Assembly: GCF_024462815.1 (NCBI RefSeq)
Contig: NZ_JANGCG010000001.1
Coordinates: 248,001-312,000 of the forward strand
Origin: Gemmiger formicilis
Lineage (GTDB): Bacteria; Bacillota; Clostridia; Oscillospirales; Ruminococcaceae
DNA: 64,000 bases
Direction of reading: 5' to 3'
Within the stretch, counting starts at the first letter, position 1. Each line of letters starts with the position of its first letter. The translations under genes were made by a program, and so were the position numbers. This document shows positions 23,691-33,359 of this stretch, piece by piece. The notes beneath the pieces are model-generated. The model did no database searches. It had not been told where the DNA came from and was given only the letters and a program-made list of their open reading frames with translations.

Positions 23691-25954
23691 GTCTGCTGCT
23701 CGCGCAGGCCGCTGTCAACGATGCCAACATCCACTTTGACCGGCTCTACTCCTACCTGATACCGGCACCGCTGTGCGGCAGGGTATTTCCCGGCAGCATG
23801 GTGCTGGTGCCCTTCGGTCGCGGCAACAAGGCCCGCATGGCTGTTGTGCTCAGTGTGGACGAGGTGGCAGAGACAGACGCCCCGGCACAACTGAAGTCCC
23901 TCTACGATGCCGCGCCCGAGGATGCCCGCCTGACGCCCGATCTGCTGGAACTTGTGCGTTTTTTGAAAGAGCGCACCTTCTGCACATGGTTCGAGGCCGT
24001 CAAGGCGGTCATCCCATACGGTGCGCAGTACCGCCCCGCCGTGGTAAACGGAAGGCACGTAATGCAGGGCAGACTGAGCCGTTCGACCGAGCGCCTGTAT
24101 ACCCTGACCGGCCCCCTGCCGGAAAAGCTGAAGCCCGGCCCGCGCCAGCTGGCCGCTGTACAGGCCCTGCAGAAGGGTCCGCTGACAGCGCGGCAGCTGG
24201 ACGAGGTGGGGATTTCCCGGGCAACGCTGGACAGCCTTGTCAAGCGTGGGGTGCTCACCGCGTCCGAGCAGGACAAGGCCATCGATTTGTTTGCAGCCAT
24301 TCCGTTTGACCCGCAGCCGTTGGAGCTTTCTGCTGAACAGCAGCACGTTTTTGACGAGCTGCTGCCAAATCTGGAGGACAGCAGGCCCCACGCGGCCCTG
24401 CTGCACGGTGTGACCGGCAGCGGCAAAACCATCGTTTTTCTGCGCCTGATTCAGCGCACGCTGGAGCTGGGGCGTAAGGCGCTGGTGCTGGTGCCGGAAA
24501 TCAGCCTGACACCCCAGATGATACAGCGGCTGAAATCCACCTTCGGCAGCCGTCTGGCGGTGCAGCACTCCGCGCTCAACAACACAGAGCGTCTGTTGCA
24601 ATGGCGGATGATTCAGCAGGGGAATGCAGATATCGTTGTAGGCACGCGCAGCGCCGTCTTTGCGCCGCTGCAAAATCTTGGCCTTATCATTATGGATGAG
24701 GAGCAGGAGCACACCTACCAGAGTGAATCTGCGCCACGCTATGATGCCCACGATGTGGCAAAAAAGCGTGCAGTGATGGAAAACGCATTGCTGCTCTTTG
24801 CCTCCGCCACGCCGCTTACTGAAACCTACCATGCCGCCCAAAGCGGCAAGCTGCAGCTGGTTGAGCTGAAGCACCGGTACGGCGGGCGGCCGCTGCCCAG
24901 TGTGGATTTCATTGATATGCGCGCCGAGCTGGCTGCAGGCAATCCGCGGGAGGTCAGCGTGCGTCTGGCACGGGAGCTGCAGGAAAACCTGAACAACGGT
25001 GAGCAGAGTATTCTGCTTTTAAACCGCCGCGGCTACCGCACCATCGGTATGTGCGGTACCTGCGGGCACGTGCTCAAATGCCCGAACTGCAGCGTGCCGC
25101 TGGTCTACCACAAGCCCCAGCAGGCGCTTCTGTGCCACCATTGCGGGCACACAGTGCATCCGCTGCCCCAGCTTTGCCCGGAGTGCGGCGGCAAAATCAT
25201 CTACAGTGGCTTCGGCACCCAGCGGGTGGAGGAGGAGCTGGCCGAGCTCCTGCCCGACGCACGCATTCTGCGTATGGATCAGGATTCCACCTCACGTAAG
25301 GACGCCCATGAGACAATGCTGGCCCAGTTTGCCCGGCATGACTATGACATTCTGCTCGGCACCCAGATGGTTGCCAAGGGCCTTGATTTTGAAAAGGTTT
25401 CCCTGGTTGGGGTTCTCGGCATTGACTCGCTGCTGTTCGGGCATGGATTCCGCGCCTATGAAAGCGTGTTCAGCCTGATTACACAGGTTGTGGGGCGCAG
25501 CGGCCGTGCAGAGCTGCCCGGCCGGGCGCTAATCCAGACCTCGGTGCCGAATCATCCTATTCTGCAGCTGGCCGCCGCGCAGGACTACGAGGGCTTCTAC
25601 CGGGAGGAAATCACCTTCCGCAAATTCGGCCTGTACCCGCCGTTCTGCTCCTTTGTGGTGGTCGGTTTCGTCGGAAGTCAGGAGGGAGCCGTCTTTATCG
25701 CGGCACAGCGCTTCGGCGCACTGCTGGCACAGCACGCAGCGCAGAAGCCAAGCATCCCGCTGCGCATCCTTGGGCCTGCCCCCATGAACATCACAATGCT
25801 CAACAACAAATACCGCTACAAGCTGACGCTGAAATGCCGCAACGATGCAGCCTTCCGGGCGCTTTTGCAGGAGACGCTGCACGCCTACGATGCGGAAAAG
25901 CTGCCGCAGAAGGCGTCCGTCATACTCGATTTCAATTCTGATGGTGATTTATAA
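23687..25954 (+). CDS. priA: Primosomal helicase PriA
   Basis: The 755-residue superfamily 2 DNA helicase restarts stalled replication forks. The N-terminal 3'-OH-binding domain begins with VNDANIHFDRLYSYLIP. The helicase core has the Walker A LLHGVTGSGKTIV near residue 238 and DEEQ (IIMDEEQEHTYQS, usually DEEH) near residue 336. Two four-cysteine zinc modules follow (CGTCGHVLKCPNC and CHHCGHTVHPLPQLCPEC). The last domain ends with VILDFNSDGDL. The DEEQ variant is a small departure from the common DEEH motif. The gene sits between gmk and def. Confidence 0.96.
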   Translation: MSLLLAQAAVNDANIHFDRLYSYLIPAPLCGRVFPGSMVLVPFGRGNKARMAVVLSVDEVAETDAPAQLKSLYDAAPEDARLTPDLLELVRFLKERTFCTWFEAVKAVIPYGAQYRPAVVNGRHVMQGRLSRSTERLYTLTGPLPEKLKPGPRQLAAVQALQKGPLTARQLDEVGISRATLDSLVKRGVLTASEQDKAIDLFAAIPFDPQPLELSAEQQHVFDELLPNLEDSRPHAALLHGVTGSGKTIVFLRLIQRTLELGRKALVLVPEISLTPQMIQRLKSTFGSRLAVQHSALNNTERLLQWRMIQQGNADIVVGTRSAVFAPLQNLGLIIMDEEQEHTYQSESAPRYDAHDVAKKRAVMENALLLFASATPLTETYHAAQSGKLQLVELKHRYGGRPLPSVDFIDMRAELAAGNPREVSVRLARELQENLNNGEQSILLLNRRGYRTIGMCGTCGHVLKCPNCSVPLVYHKPQQALLCHHCGHTVHPLPQLCPECGGKIIYSGFGTQRVEEELAELLPDARILRMDQDSTSRKDAHETMLAQFARHDYDILLGTQMVAKGLDFEKVSLVGVLGIDSLLFGHGFRAYESVFSLITQVVGRSGRAELPGRALIQTSVPNHPILQLAAAQDYEGFYREEITFRKFGLYPPFCSFVVVGFVGSQEGAVFIAAQRFGALLAQHAAQKPSIPLRILGPAPMNITMLNNKYRYKLTLKCRNDAAFRALLQETLHAYDAEKLPQKASVILDFNSDGDL

Positions 25955-25972
25955 CATTTGGAGGTTATTTTT

Positions 25973-26488
25973 ATGGCACTGCGTACTATCGTTCAGGACG
26001 GCGATCCGATTCTGAAAAAGGTCTGCCGCCCCGTTACCAAGTTTGATGACCGTCTGGGCACGCTGCTCGACGATATGAAGGAGACCCTGCTGGACGCAAA
26101 CGGTCTGGGGCTGGCCGGTCCGCAGGTGGGCATGATGCGCCGCCTGTTCATCTGCCTGGATGACCGTGACCTTCCCAAGGAGGTCCCCGAAAACTACGAA
26201 TACAAGTTCATTGAGTTCATCAACCCGGAAATTCTTGAGCTGAGTGACGAACAGGTCGAGCTGTATGAGGGCTGCCTGTCCTTCCCGGGCCATAATGGTG
26301 CCATCAAGCGTTCCAAGCACGTCAAGGTCAAGGCACAGGACCGCCACGGTGAGTGGTTTGAGATGGAGGCCGATGATATGTTGGCCCGCTGCATCCAGCA
26401 TGAAAACAACCATCTGGATGGCATTACCATTATGGATCTGGCCGAGCATTTCTATGAGGACGATTACCCCGAGGAAGAAGAGGACTAA
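25973..26488 (+). CDS. def: Peptide deformylase
   Basis: The 171-residue metalloenzyme removes the formyl group from new proteins. All three motifs are present: GLGLAGPQVG (with Gly where Ala is usual) near residue 44, EGCLSFPG near residue 100 with its cysteine ligand, and QHENNHLDGI near residue 142 with the HExxH pair. The start at 25973 follows TTGGAGG; an upstream in-frame ATG lies before that site. fmt follows after five bases, linking formylation and deformylation in one operon. Confidence 0.96.
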   Translation: MALRTIVQDGDPILKKVCRPVTKFDDRLGTLLDDMKETLLDANGLGLAGPQVGMMRRLFICLDDRDLPKEVPENYEYKFIEFINPEILELSDEQVELYEGCLSFPGHNGAIKRSKHVKVKAQDRHGEWFEMEADDMLARCIQHENNHLDGITIMDLAEHFYEDDYPEEEED

Positions 26489-26493
26489 AGTTT

Positions 26494-27414
26494 ATGCGCA
26501 TCCTGTTCATGGGCACCCCCGATATTGCCGCGGAAAGTCTGGCCGCCCTGCTGGCTGCCGGGCATGAGGTCTGCGGCGTATTCACCCGCCGTGACAAGCC
26601 GGTGGGCCGCAAGCAGATTCTGACGGCACCGCCGGTCAAGCAGCTGGCTGTGGAGCACGGTCTGCCGGTCTACCAGCCCCGCACCCTGCGGGACGGCTCC
26701 TCCGATGACCTCATCAAGGAGCTTGCCCCGGATATCATCGTTGTGGTGGCCTACGGCTGCATCATCCCGCCGCAGCTGCTGCACGTTGCCAAATACGGCT
26801 GCATCAATCTGCACGTATCCATGCTGCCGAAATACCGCGGCTCCGCGCCCATTCAGTGGGCCGTTCTCAACGGTGATGCCGGTACCGGCGTGACCATTAT
26901 GCAGCTGGACGAGGGACTGGACACCGGCGACATCCTGATGGTGGAGCCGGTTGCCATTGACCCGGAGGAGACCAGTGGTTCCCTGTTTGACCGCGTCAGC
27001 GCCGTGGGTGCCAGGACACTGGTAACTGCATTGGAAAAAATCGAGGCAAGGGAGTTCGTTCCGCAGAAGCAGGACGATGCCGCCGCCACGCTGGCCCCGC
27101 CGCTGACGAAAGATATGGCCCGGTTTGATTTCACGCAGGATGCTGCCCACATCCACAACTGGGTGCGCGGTATGAACCCGTGGCCCATGGCGTGGTTTGA
27201 GCAGGACGGCAAGCGCATCAAGGTGCTGGAATGTCATCTTGCTCCCAACGAGCAGAACGCTGTGCCCGGCACGGTGCTTTCACTCAAGCCTCTGACGATT
27301 GCCGCCGCAGGCGGCGCGGTTTCGCTGCTGACCGTCACGCCGGAGGGCGGTAAGCCGATGGCAGGCACAGCATGGGCGGCAGGCCGCCGCCTGAAAGTGG
27401 GGGACAGCCTGTGA
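26494..27414 (+). CDS. fmt: Methionyl-tRNA formyltransferase
   Basis: The 306-residue enzyme formylates initiator Met-tRNA using 10-formyl-THF. It has an N-terminal formyltransferase fold (RILFMGTPDIAAESL) and the catalytic loop NLHVSMLPKYRGSAPIQWAV near residue 107, with Asn and His (the conserved pair), and the DTGDI region. The C-terminal OB-fold binds tRNA. It ends in a GTGA overlap with rsmB. The order priA-def-fmt-rsmB is conserved in Gram-positive bacteria. Confidence 0.96.
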   Translation: MRILFMGTPDIAAESLAALLAAGHEVCGVFTRRDKPVGRKQILTAPPVKQLAVEHGLPVYQPRTLRDGSSDDLIKELAPDIIVVVAYGCIIPPQLLHVAKYGCINLHVSMLPKYRGSAPIQWAVLNGDAGTGVTIMQLDEGLDTGDILMVEPVAIDPEETSGSLFDRVSAVGARTLVTALEKIEAREFVPQKQDDAAATLAPPLTKDMARFDFTQDAAHIHNWVRGMNPWPMAWFEQDGKRIKVLECHLAPNEQNAVPGTVLSLKPLTIAAAGGAVSLLTVTPEGGKPMAGTAWAAGRRLKVGDSL

Positions 27415-28718
27415 CGCCGCGCCGTCTTGCCGTCAAGGCACTGATTCATCAGGAGCAGGCCGGCTACTCCAATCTGGTGCTGGATGCCGAGCTGAAAAAG
27501 TGTGCTCCGCCGCTGGACAGCCGCGATGCCGCCTTTGCCGCACGCATCTTTTATACCACGCTGGAGCGTCTGCCGCTGCTGGATTATCTCTTGAACCAAT
27601 TCACAAAAAAGCCGGTTGCCAAATTGGACGCACCTGTCCGCGCCGTGCTGCGGGCAGGGCTTGCGCAGGCAAGATATATGAATGTGCCGCTGCCCGCCGC
27701 CGTGAATGAGTCGGTCAAGCTGACCCGTGCACTGGGCAAATCCAGCGCCGCAGGCATGGTCAATGCCGTGCTGCGCCGCGCCGCCGCGTCCAGCGTCTGT
27801 GAGGACGATTTTACCGACCCGCTGGAGCGTCTGGCAACCTATTACTGCCTTTCACGTCCGGTGGCCGAGCTCTTCTATGCGCAGTTCGGGGAGGAAGCCT
27901 TCTCTTTGGCGGCTTCGTTTTACAACAAGCCCAGAACCACCATTCGCGTGAACACACTGCGCACAAGTGACGCCGCCCTGACCGCCCTTCTGCAAAGCGA
28001 GGGGCATACGGTAACGCCCGCGCCCCTGCCGCACGCGCTGACGGTGGAATTTTCCGGTTCGCCCGCCGCAAGTGCCGCCTTTCAGGAAGGTTTTTTCCAT
28101 GTACAGGGTCTGGCCAGCCAGTTTGCCGCGCTTTGTGTGGATGCACAGCCCGGCCAGCAGGTACTGGATTTGTGTGCAGCGCCGGGCGGCAAAAGCCTGA
28201 CCCTTGCCGAAGCGATGCAGAACAAGGGCCAGCTTGTCAGCGGCGAATTTGTACCCGCCCGCGTGCCGCTGCTGCAGAAGGCGTTTGACCGTTGTGGCAT
28301 CACCTGTGCCGTGGCCGTTGAAAATGACGCCGCCCTGCACAATACGGATTGGCCGAGATTCGACCGCGTCCTCTGCGACGTACCCTGTTCAGGCTTGGGC
28401 GTTATTGCCAAAAAGCCGGATATTCGTTACAAGGATTTGGACGGGATAGAGAATCTGCTCGCCACGCAGCAAAAAATTCTGCAAAACGGCGCGGATTCTC
28501 TTGCCGAAAACGGCCGTTTGGTGTATTCTACCTGTACAGTGAATGTGCAGGAAAATCAAGCACAGGTGCAAAAATTTCTTTCCGCGAACCCGGATTTTCG
28601 TGTTGTGACACCGGAAATAACCTTGTCTGGCGTAGATGTCACACCGCTGGGCACGGTATTTCTGCCCCACAAAACCGGAACAGATGGTTTTTTTGCCGCC
28701 ATTCTGGAACGAAAGTAA
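27411..28718 (+). CDS. rsmB: 16S rRNA (cytosine-967-C5) methyltransferase
   Basis: The 435-residue enzyme has a NusB-like RNA-binding domain (about 1-130) and a SAM-dependent Rossmann domain. Visible motifs are LDLCAAPGGKSLTL (SAM loop, near residue 250), CDVPCSGLGVI (motif IV with the release cysteine) and YSTCTVNVQENQAQV (motif VI with the nucleophile). The start GTG at 27411 overlaps the fmt stop; an open frame upstream lies inside fmt. The last third shows a lower G+C codon choice than its neighbours, from about 28440 on. Confidence 0.94.
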   Translation: MTPRRLAVKALIHQEQAGYSNLVLDAELKKCAPPLDSRDAAFAARIFYTTLERLPLLDYLLNQFTKKPVAKLDAPVRAVLRAGLAQARYMNVPLPAAVNESVKLTRALGKSSAAGMVNAVLRRAAASSVCEDDFTDPLERLATYYCLSRPVAELFYAQFGEEAFSLAASFYNKPRTTIRVNTLRTSDAALTALLQSEGHTVTPAPLPHALTVEFSGSPAASAAFQEGFFHVQGLASQFAALCVDAQPGQQVLDLCAAPGGKSLTLAEAMQNKGQLVSGEFVPARVPLLQKAFDRCGITCAVAVENDAALHNTDWPRFDRVLCDVPCSGLGVIAKKPDIRYKDLDGIENLLATQQKILQNGADSLAENGRLVYSTCTVNVQENQAQVQKFLSANPDFRVVTPEITLSGVDVTPLGTVFLPHKTGTDGFFAAILERK

Positions 28719-28755
28719 AGTAAAACTCGTTATTATATAAGGGAGGTTCCCCCGC

Positions 28756-29793
28756 ATGGGTGAAAGAATCTGTATCTCGGATATGACGCTGGACACCCTG
28801 ACGGCGTACATCGTCGGGCTGGGCCAGCCGAAGTTCCGTGCCAAGCAGATTTTCAAGTGGCTGCATCAGAAGCTCGTGACGGAGTTTTCCCAGATGACCG
28901 ACCAGCCCAAAACCCTGCTGGCGGCTCTTTCGGAGCAGTGTACGATTGCAGCGCCATCCATCCGCCGCCGCCAGCAGTCCAAGGATGGCACCGTCAAATA
29001 TCTGTTGGAGCTTGCCGACGGAAACTGTATTGAAACCGTTCTGATGCGCTACAAATACGGCAATACTGTCTGTGTGTCTACGCAGGTGGGCTGTGCGATG
29101 GGCTGCCGTTTCTGTGCGTCCACGCAGGCCGGGCGGGTGCGCGACCTGACAGCGGGGGAGATTGCCTCGGAAATTTATACCGCCCAGAAAGACTCCGGGG
29201 AGCGCGTCTCGCACATTGTCCTGATGGGCATCGGGGAGCCGCTGCACAACTTCAACAATGTGATGGACTTTCTGGAAATCATCTCCTGCCCGGAGGGCGT
29301 CAACATCGGTATGCGCAACATCAGCCTGTCCACCTGCGGCCTTGTACCGAAAATAGACGAGCTGGCCAAGCGCCATCTGCAGCTGACGCTGTCGGTGTCT
29401 CTGCACGCACCGGACAACGCAACACGCTCCGGTATGATGCCGGTCAACGATGCGTTCCCGCTGGAGCAGCTGATTCCGGCCTGCCGCCGTTACCAGAAGG
29501 AGACCGGACGCCGCATCAGCTTTGAGTATTCGATGGTGCGCGGCGTCAATGACAGCAGCGAGATGGCGCACAAACTGGCCGACCTTATCAGGGGCATGGG
29601 TGCGCACGTGAATCTGATTCCTATCAACCCGGTGGATGGCAGCCCCTACTCCGCCACGGATGACGCGAATGTGCACCGCTTCCAGAAAGAGCTGGAGGCC
29701 CTTGGCGTCAACGCCACAGTGCGCCGCCGTCTGGGTACGGATATCAGCGCCGCCTGTGGCCAGCTGCGCCGCGAGGATGCACAGGGGAAATGA
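28756..29793 (+). CDS. rlmN: Dual-specificity rRNA/tRNA adenine-C2 methyltransferase RlmN
   Basis: This 345-residue radical SAM enzyme methylates A2503 of 23S rRNA and A37 of some tRNAs. The iron-sulfur motif CAMGCRFC lies near residue 116. Other marks are the N-terminal GQPKFRAKQIFKWLH, GIGEPLHNFNNVM, and the catalytic cysteine near the end in SAACGQL. The start ATG at 28756 follows GGGAGG. A 37-base AT-rich gap separates it from rsmB without a clear promoter, so it is probably part of the same operon. Confidence 0.96.
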   Translation: MGERICISDMTLDTLTAYIVGLGQPKFRAKQIFKWLHQKLVTEFSQMTDQPKTLLAALSEQCTIAAPSIRRRQQSKDGTVKYLLELADGNCIETVLMRYKYGNTVCVSTQVGCAMGCRFCASTQAGRVRDLTAGEIASEIYTAQKDSGERVSHIVLMGIGEPLHNFNNVMDFLEIISCPEGVNIGMRNISLSTCGLVPKIDELAKRHLQLTLSVSLHAPDNATRSGMMPVNDAFPLEQLIPACRRYQKETGRRISFEYSMVRGVNDSSEMAHKLADLIRGMGAHVNLIPINPVDGSPYSATDDANVHRFQKELEALGVNATVRRRLGTDISAACGQLRREDAQGK

Positions 29794-29818
29794 GTGTAAC
29801 GGAAAGGAACCAACCTGA

Positions 29819-30568
29819 ATGAAGATTGCCGCAATCACGGATATCGGCAGCTGCCGCCAGGAAAACCAGGATAACTACTGTGCGCAGCAGCTGGCAGGCG
29901 GCACCGCCTGGGGCATCGTCTGCGATGGCATGGGCGGTGTCAACGGCGGGCGCATTGCTGCCCGCATTGCCACGGACACCATGCAGCAGTATTTTGCCCG
30001 CCACCGCAAGGATTTGCAGCCGGGGCTGGAAAAGAGCTTCATCATGCGCGGCTTTGATATCACCAACCGCGCCGTGTATGAAAAGTCCACCTCCGACCCG
30101 GAAATGCAGGGCATGGGCACCACCGGCGTCTGCGCCTACGCAAGTAACGGACTTGCCCATGTAGTGCATGCCGGAGATTCCCGCGCTTATCTGTTCCACG
30201 CAGGGGAGCTGCGGCAGATTACCCGCGACCACTCGATGGTGCAGCAGCTGGTGGACAGCGGCCAGATTACCCGCGAGCAGGCCGCCGTCCACCCGCAGAA
30301 AAACCTCATCACCCGCGCACTGGGGGTATCGGCCAACATCGTGCCCGAATACAACCGCTGCGAGATTGAGGCCGGAGATACCCTGCTGCTGTGCACAGAC
30401 GGCCTGACCAATATGGTCCCGGACGCCGATATTGCGCAGGTTCTGCGGGAGGTACCTTTCTTTGAGGCGACAAGTATTCTGGTGGACCGCGCCCTGCAGG
30501 CGGGCGGTCAGGATAACATTACGGTCCTGCTGATGGGCGTGGAAACTACGGAGGTCAACAATGGATAA
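29819..30568 (+). CDS. prpC: PP2C-family protein Ser/Thr phosphatase (Stp1/PrpC)
   Basis: The 249-residue metal-dependent phosphatase reverses phosphorylation by the kinase encoded next. PP2C motifs are visible: DIGSCRQENQDNYC (metal-binding D and N), CDGMGGVNGG near residue 38, AGDSRAYLF near residue 118 and GGQDNITVLL near residue 225. It is soluble. It overlaps prkC by eight bases, which suggests balanced expression of the pair. The order rlmN-prpC-prkC-rsgA is conserved in Firmicutes. Confidence 0.96.
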   Translation: MKIAAITDIGSCRQENQDNYCAQQLAGGTAWGIVCDGMGGVNGGRIAARIATDTMQQYFARHRKDLQPGLEKSFIMRGFDITNRAVYEKSTSDPEMQGMGTTGVCAYASNGLAHVVHAGDSRAYLFHAGELRQITRDHSMVQQLVDSGQITREQAAVHPQKNLITRALGVSANIVPEYNRCEIEAGDTLLLCTDGLTNMVPDADIAQVLREVPFFEATSILVDRALQAGGQDNITVLLMGVETTEVNNG

Positions 30569-32483
30569 TCTGATTGGCAAACGGCTGGACGGCCGATATT
30601 CGATTGAAGGTCTGGTGGGCGTGGGCGGCATGGCCAACGTCTACCGCGGTACCGATTTAAAAACCGGCAACGCCATCGCCGTCAAGGTTTTAAAGGAAGA
30701 ATTTCTGGATAATGAGGAGCTGGTTCGCCGCTTCAAAAACGAGTCCAAGGCCATCTCCATCCTCAACCACCCGAATATTGTCAGGGTCTATGACGTCTCT
30801 GTCACCGACAAGCTGCAGTACATCGTCATGGAGTACGTGGACGGCATCACGCTGAAGGAGTACCTCAAGCAGCGCGGCGGTGCGTTGACGTGGAAGGAGA
30901 CCGTGCACTTTGCCACGCAGATTCTCAGTGCGCTGCAGCACGCCCATTCCAAGGGTATCATCCACCGCGATGTCAAGCCGCAGAACATTATGCTGCTGGC
31001 TGACGGCTCCATCAAGATGATGGATTTCGGCATTGCCCGCTTCTCCCGCGCACAGAGCCAGACCGTCAGCGATAAGGCCATCGGCTCGGTGCATTACATC
31101 AGCCCGGAGCAGGCCAAGGGCGAGCGCACCGATGCCCGCACCGATATTTACTCCGTGGGCGTTATGCTGTATGAGATGCTGTCCGGCCGCCTGCCCTTTG
31201 ATGGTGACGGTGCGGTTTCCATCGCTATCATGCAAATTTCCGAAAAGCCGAAGCCGCTGGCTGAAATTGCCCCCAACACCCCGGAGGGGTTACGCCAGAT
31301 TGCCGAGAAGGCCATGGAAAAGGATCCGGACAAGCGCTACCAGAGTGCGCAGGAAATGCTGGACGCCATCGAGGAGTTCAAGCGCAATCCCTCTATCCGC
31401 TTCGAGTACGAATACCGTGCCTCGGAGGACAACCCCGAAAGGAATATCAATCGCGTGGTAAACAGTTCTAAGCCGGGCGCAAAGTCCGCAAGCATCCGCA
31501 CCGGGGATGCCCGCCGTGTGGGCACCTCCAACCCGGGCCGCAGCAACTCCGGCAAGAAGAAGAAAAAGAAGGCCGCCAAAGGCTTCTCTCTGCTGCCGAT
31601 TTTCTTTGGTATGGCCGTGGCGTTTGTCATCGGCGCAGCCATCCTGATTTATCTGATTTTCACAAATTCCAGCAACCTTTTGTTCTCCAACCGCGCCGAT
31701 GTGCAGATTATCAGCTTTGTGGGCATGACGAAGGACGAGTTCATTGCCTCCGACTACAACAACCTTCTGCGTGCAGAGTTTCCGGAGGAGTATTCCAGTG
31801 AGCCCGCGGGCACCATCATCCGCCAGACCCCCAAGGCCGGGCGTACCGTCAAGGAAAAGCAGCGCATTGTGCTGACCGTAAGCCTCGGCACCCAGTACGT
31901 AACAATTCCCGAAATGAAAAATATGGTGGCCGAGGACGCCGAGCAGACGCTGAAGGATATGGGGCTGCGTGTGACCAAGAAGCCGATGGTGGACAACTCC
32001 GTCGCAAACGGCGCGGTTATCTATTCTCAGCCCGCCGCCGGAGAGACTGTGGAGGGTGATACCACCGTCATCCTCTACGTCAGTCGTTCGGAAATCTCCA
32101 ATCAGAGCTCGGTACCCAGCCTGACAGGCAAGACCATAGAGGAGGCCCGCAACGAGGTCAAGGGCCTGAACCTCTCCATCCGCACGGTGGAGCAGGCCAG
32201 TGAGCAGCCTGCCGGCACCGTTCTGGCGCAGTCGCCCGAGGCCGGCGCCAGCGTGCGCAAATCCAGCTCCATCACGCTGGTGGTCTCCACCGGTGTGCCG
32301 GAGGTTGTGGAGACGCCCACACCCAACCCGACTGCCATTATATATGAGGACGGTACCATCTACGTGCCGGAGAGTTCCTGGACGAGCCTGGACGGCAAAC
32401 ACGAAATCACCCAGCACACTGACGGCACAATGTGGAACGAGTTGGGTCAGCAGTGCGACTCTCAGGGCAACCCCCTCGGTTGA
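30561..32483 (+). CDS. prkC: PASTA-domain Ser/Thr protein kinase PrkC/Stk1
   Basis: This 640-residue membrane kinase senses cell-wall fragments in its family. The kinase domain (about 10-270) has GVGGMANVYRG, the catalytic HRDVKPQNIM, DFGIARFS and an APE-equivalent SPEQAKGERTDARTDIYS. A Lys-rich strip precedes one membrane helix (about 350-370). Outside lie three PASTA-like repeats, with GMTKDEFI, MVAEDAEQTL and KTIEEARNEV marking their starts. An unusual C-terminal tail after about residue 580 has TPNPTAIIYEDGTIYVPES and no known domain. Bacillus PrkC acts in germination and growth signalling. Confidence 0.96.
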   Translation: MDNLIGKRLDGRYSIEGLVGVGGMANVYRGTDLKTGNAIAVKVLKEEFLDNEELVRRFKNESKAISILNHPNIVRVYDVSVTDKLQYIVMEYVDGITLKEYLKQRGGALTWKETVHFATQILSALQHAHSKGIIHRDVKPQNIMLLADGSIKMMDFGIARFSRAQSQTVSDKAIGSVHYISPEQAKGERTDARTDIYSVGVMLYEMLSGRLPFDGDGAVSIAIMQISEKPKPLAEIAPNTPEGLRQIAEKAMEKDPDKRYQSAQEMLDAIEEFKRNPSIRFEYEYRASEDNPERNINRVVNSSKPGAKSASIRTGDARRVGTSNPGRSNSGKKKKKKAAKGFSLLPIFFGMAVAFVIGAAILIYLIFTNSSNLLFSNRADVQIISFVGMTKDEFIASDYNNLLRAEFPEEYSSEPAGTIIRQTPKAGRTVKEKQRIVLTVSLGTQYVTIPEMKNMVAEDAEQTLKDMGLRVTKKPMVDNSVANGAVIYSQPAAGETVEGDTTVILYVSRSEISNQSSVPSLTGKTIEEARNEVKGLNLSIRTVEQASEQPAGTVLAQSPEAGASVRKSSSITLVVSTGVPEVVETPTPNPTAIIYEDGTIYVPESSWTSLDGKHEITQHTDGTMWNELGQQCDSQGNPLG

Positions 32484-32498
32484 TAGGTGAGGGACGCA

Positions 32499-33359
32499 AT
32501 GGCCTATATTACAAAAGGCATCGGTGGCTTTTACTATGTAAAAACGCCGGACGGCATTGTGGAATGTAAAGCCCGCGGCATCTTCCGCAAGCGCGGCATC
32601 ACGCCGGTGGCGGGGGATAACGTTGTCCTTTCCGCCGATGGTACGATGATTGACGAGATTCTGCCGCGCAAAAATGTCTTTATCCGCCCGCCGATTGCCA
32701 ATCTGGATATTCTGTTTATCGTTACCAGCACAACCCAGCCTGTGCCCAGCACACTGGTGCTGGATCAGCTGGCCGCCGCCGCTATCTACAAGGATGTGCA
32801 GCCTGTGCTGGTTGTGACCAAGGCTGATCTGGCCGCTGCTGATATGCTGCGCACCGCCTACGCGGGCAGCGGGATACCGCTGGTGCAGCTGAACTATGAG
32901 ACCGGCGAAGGACTGGACGAGGTGCGCCGCCATATTGCGGGTCATCTCTGCGCCTTCTGCGGCAACTCTGGCGTGGGCAAGTCCACGCTGCTCAATGCAC
33001 TGGCCCCGGAGCTCAAGCGCGAGACCGGGCAAATCAGCCAGAAGCTGGGTCGCGGCCGCCATACCACCCGCGAGGTCGAGATTTTTGAAATCTGCGGCGG
33101 CCGTCTGGCCGACACCCCGGGCTTTGCCAGTCTGGAGGCGCAGAAGCTCTGCCGCATCCCGAAGGAGGATTTGCAGCACACTTTCCCGGAATTTGCCCCT
33201 TATTTCGGGCAATGCCGGTTTACCGGCTGCTCGCACCGCAGCGAAACCGGCTGCGCTGTGCGGGAGGCTGTGGAGGCCGGAACCATCAGCAAAACACGCT
33301 ACGCCAGCTACCTTGCCATGTATGAGGAAGCCAGCGCCCGGAAGGAGTGGGAAAAATGA
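32499..33359 (+). CDS. rsgA: Small ribosomal subunit biogenesis GTPase RsgA
   Basis: The 286-residue circularly permuted GTPase helps mature the 30S subunit. It shows an N-terminal OB-fold, then G4 (VVTKADL near residue 104), then G1 (CGNSGVGKSTLLN near 155) and G3 (DTPGFASL), followed by the zinc module with CRFTGCSH and C of GCAV. This order is diagnostic of RsgA. The ATG at 32499 follows AGGTGAGGG; an in-frame GTG at 32487 is inside that site. The rpe gene that often follows is absent, and thiN overlaps directly. Confidence 0.95.
   Translation: MAYITKGIGGFYYVKTPDGIVECKARGIFRKRGITPVAGDNVVLSADGTMIDEILPRKNVFIRPPIANLDILFIVTSTTQPVPSTLVLDQLAAAAIYKDVQPVLVVTKADLAAADMLRTAYAGSGIPLVQLNYETGEGLDEVRRHIAGHLCAFCGNSGVGKSTLLNALAPELKRETGQISQKLGRGRHTTREVEIFEICGGRLADTPGFASLEAQKLCRIPKEDLQHTFPEFAPYFGQCRFTGCSHRSETGCAVREAVEAGTISKTRYASYLAMYEEASARKEWEK

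Noticed and set aside
31290-33236. A 648-codon open frame on the minus strand across prkC and rsgA
   Set aside because: It is antisense to two clearly conserved genes, has no ribosome site and shows low-complexity His/Gly/Gln-rich composition typical of the complement of GC-rich coding DNA. The same holds for long minus-strand frames at 1277-2473, 20356-21786 and 35884-37587.
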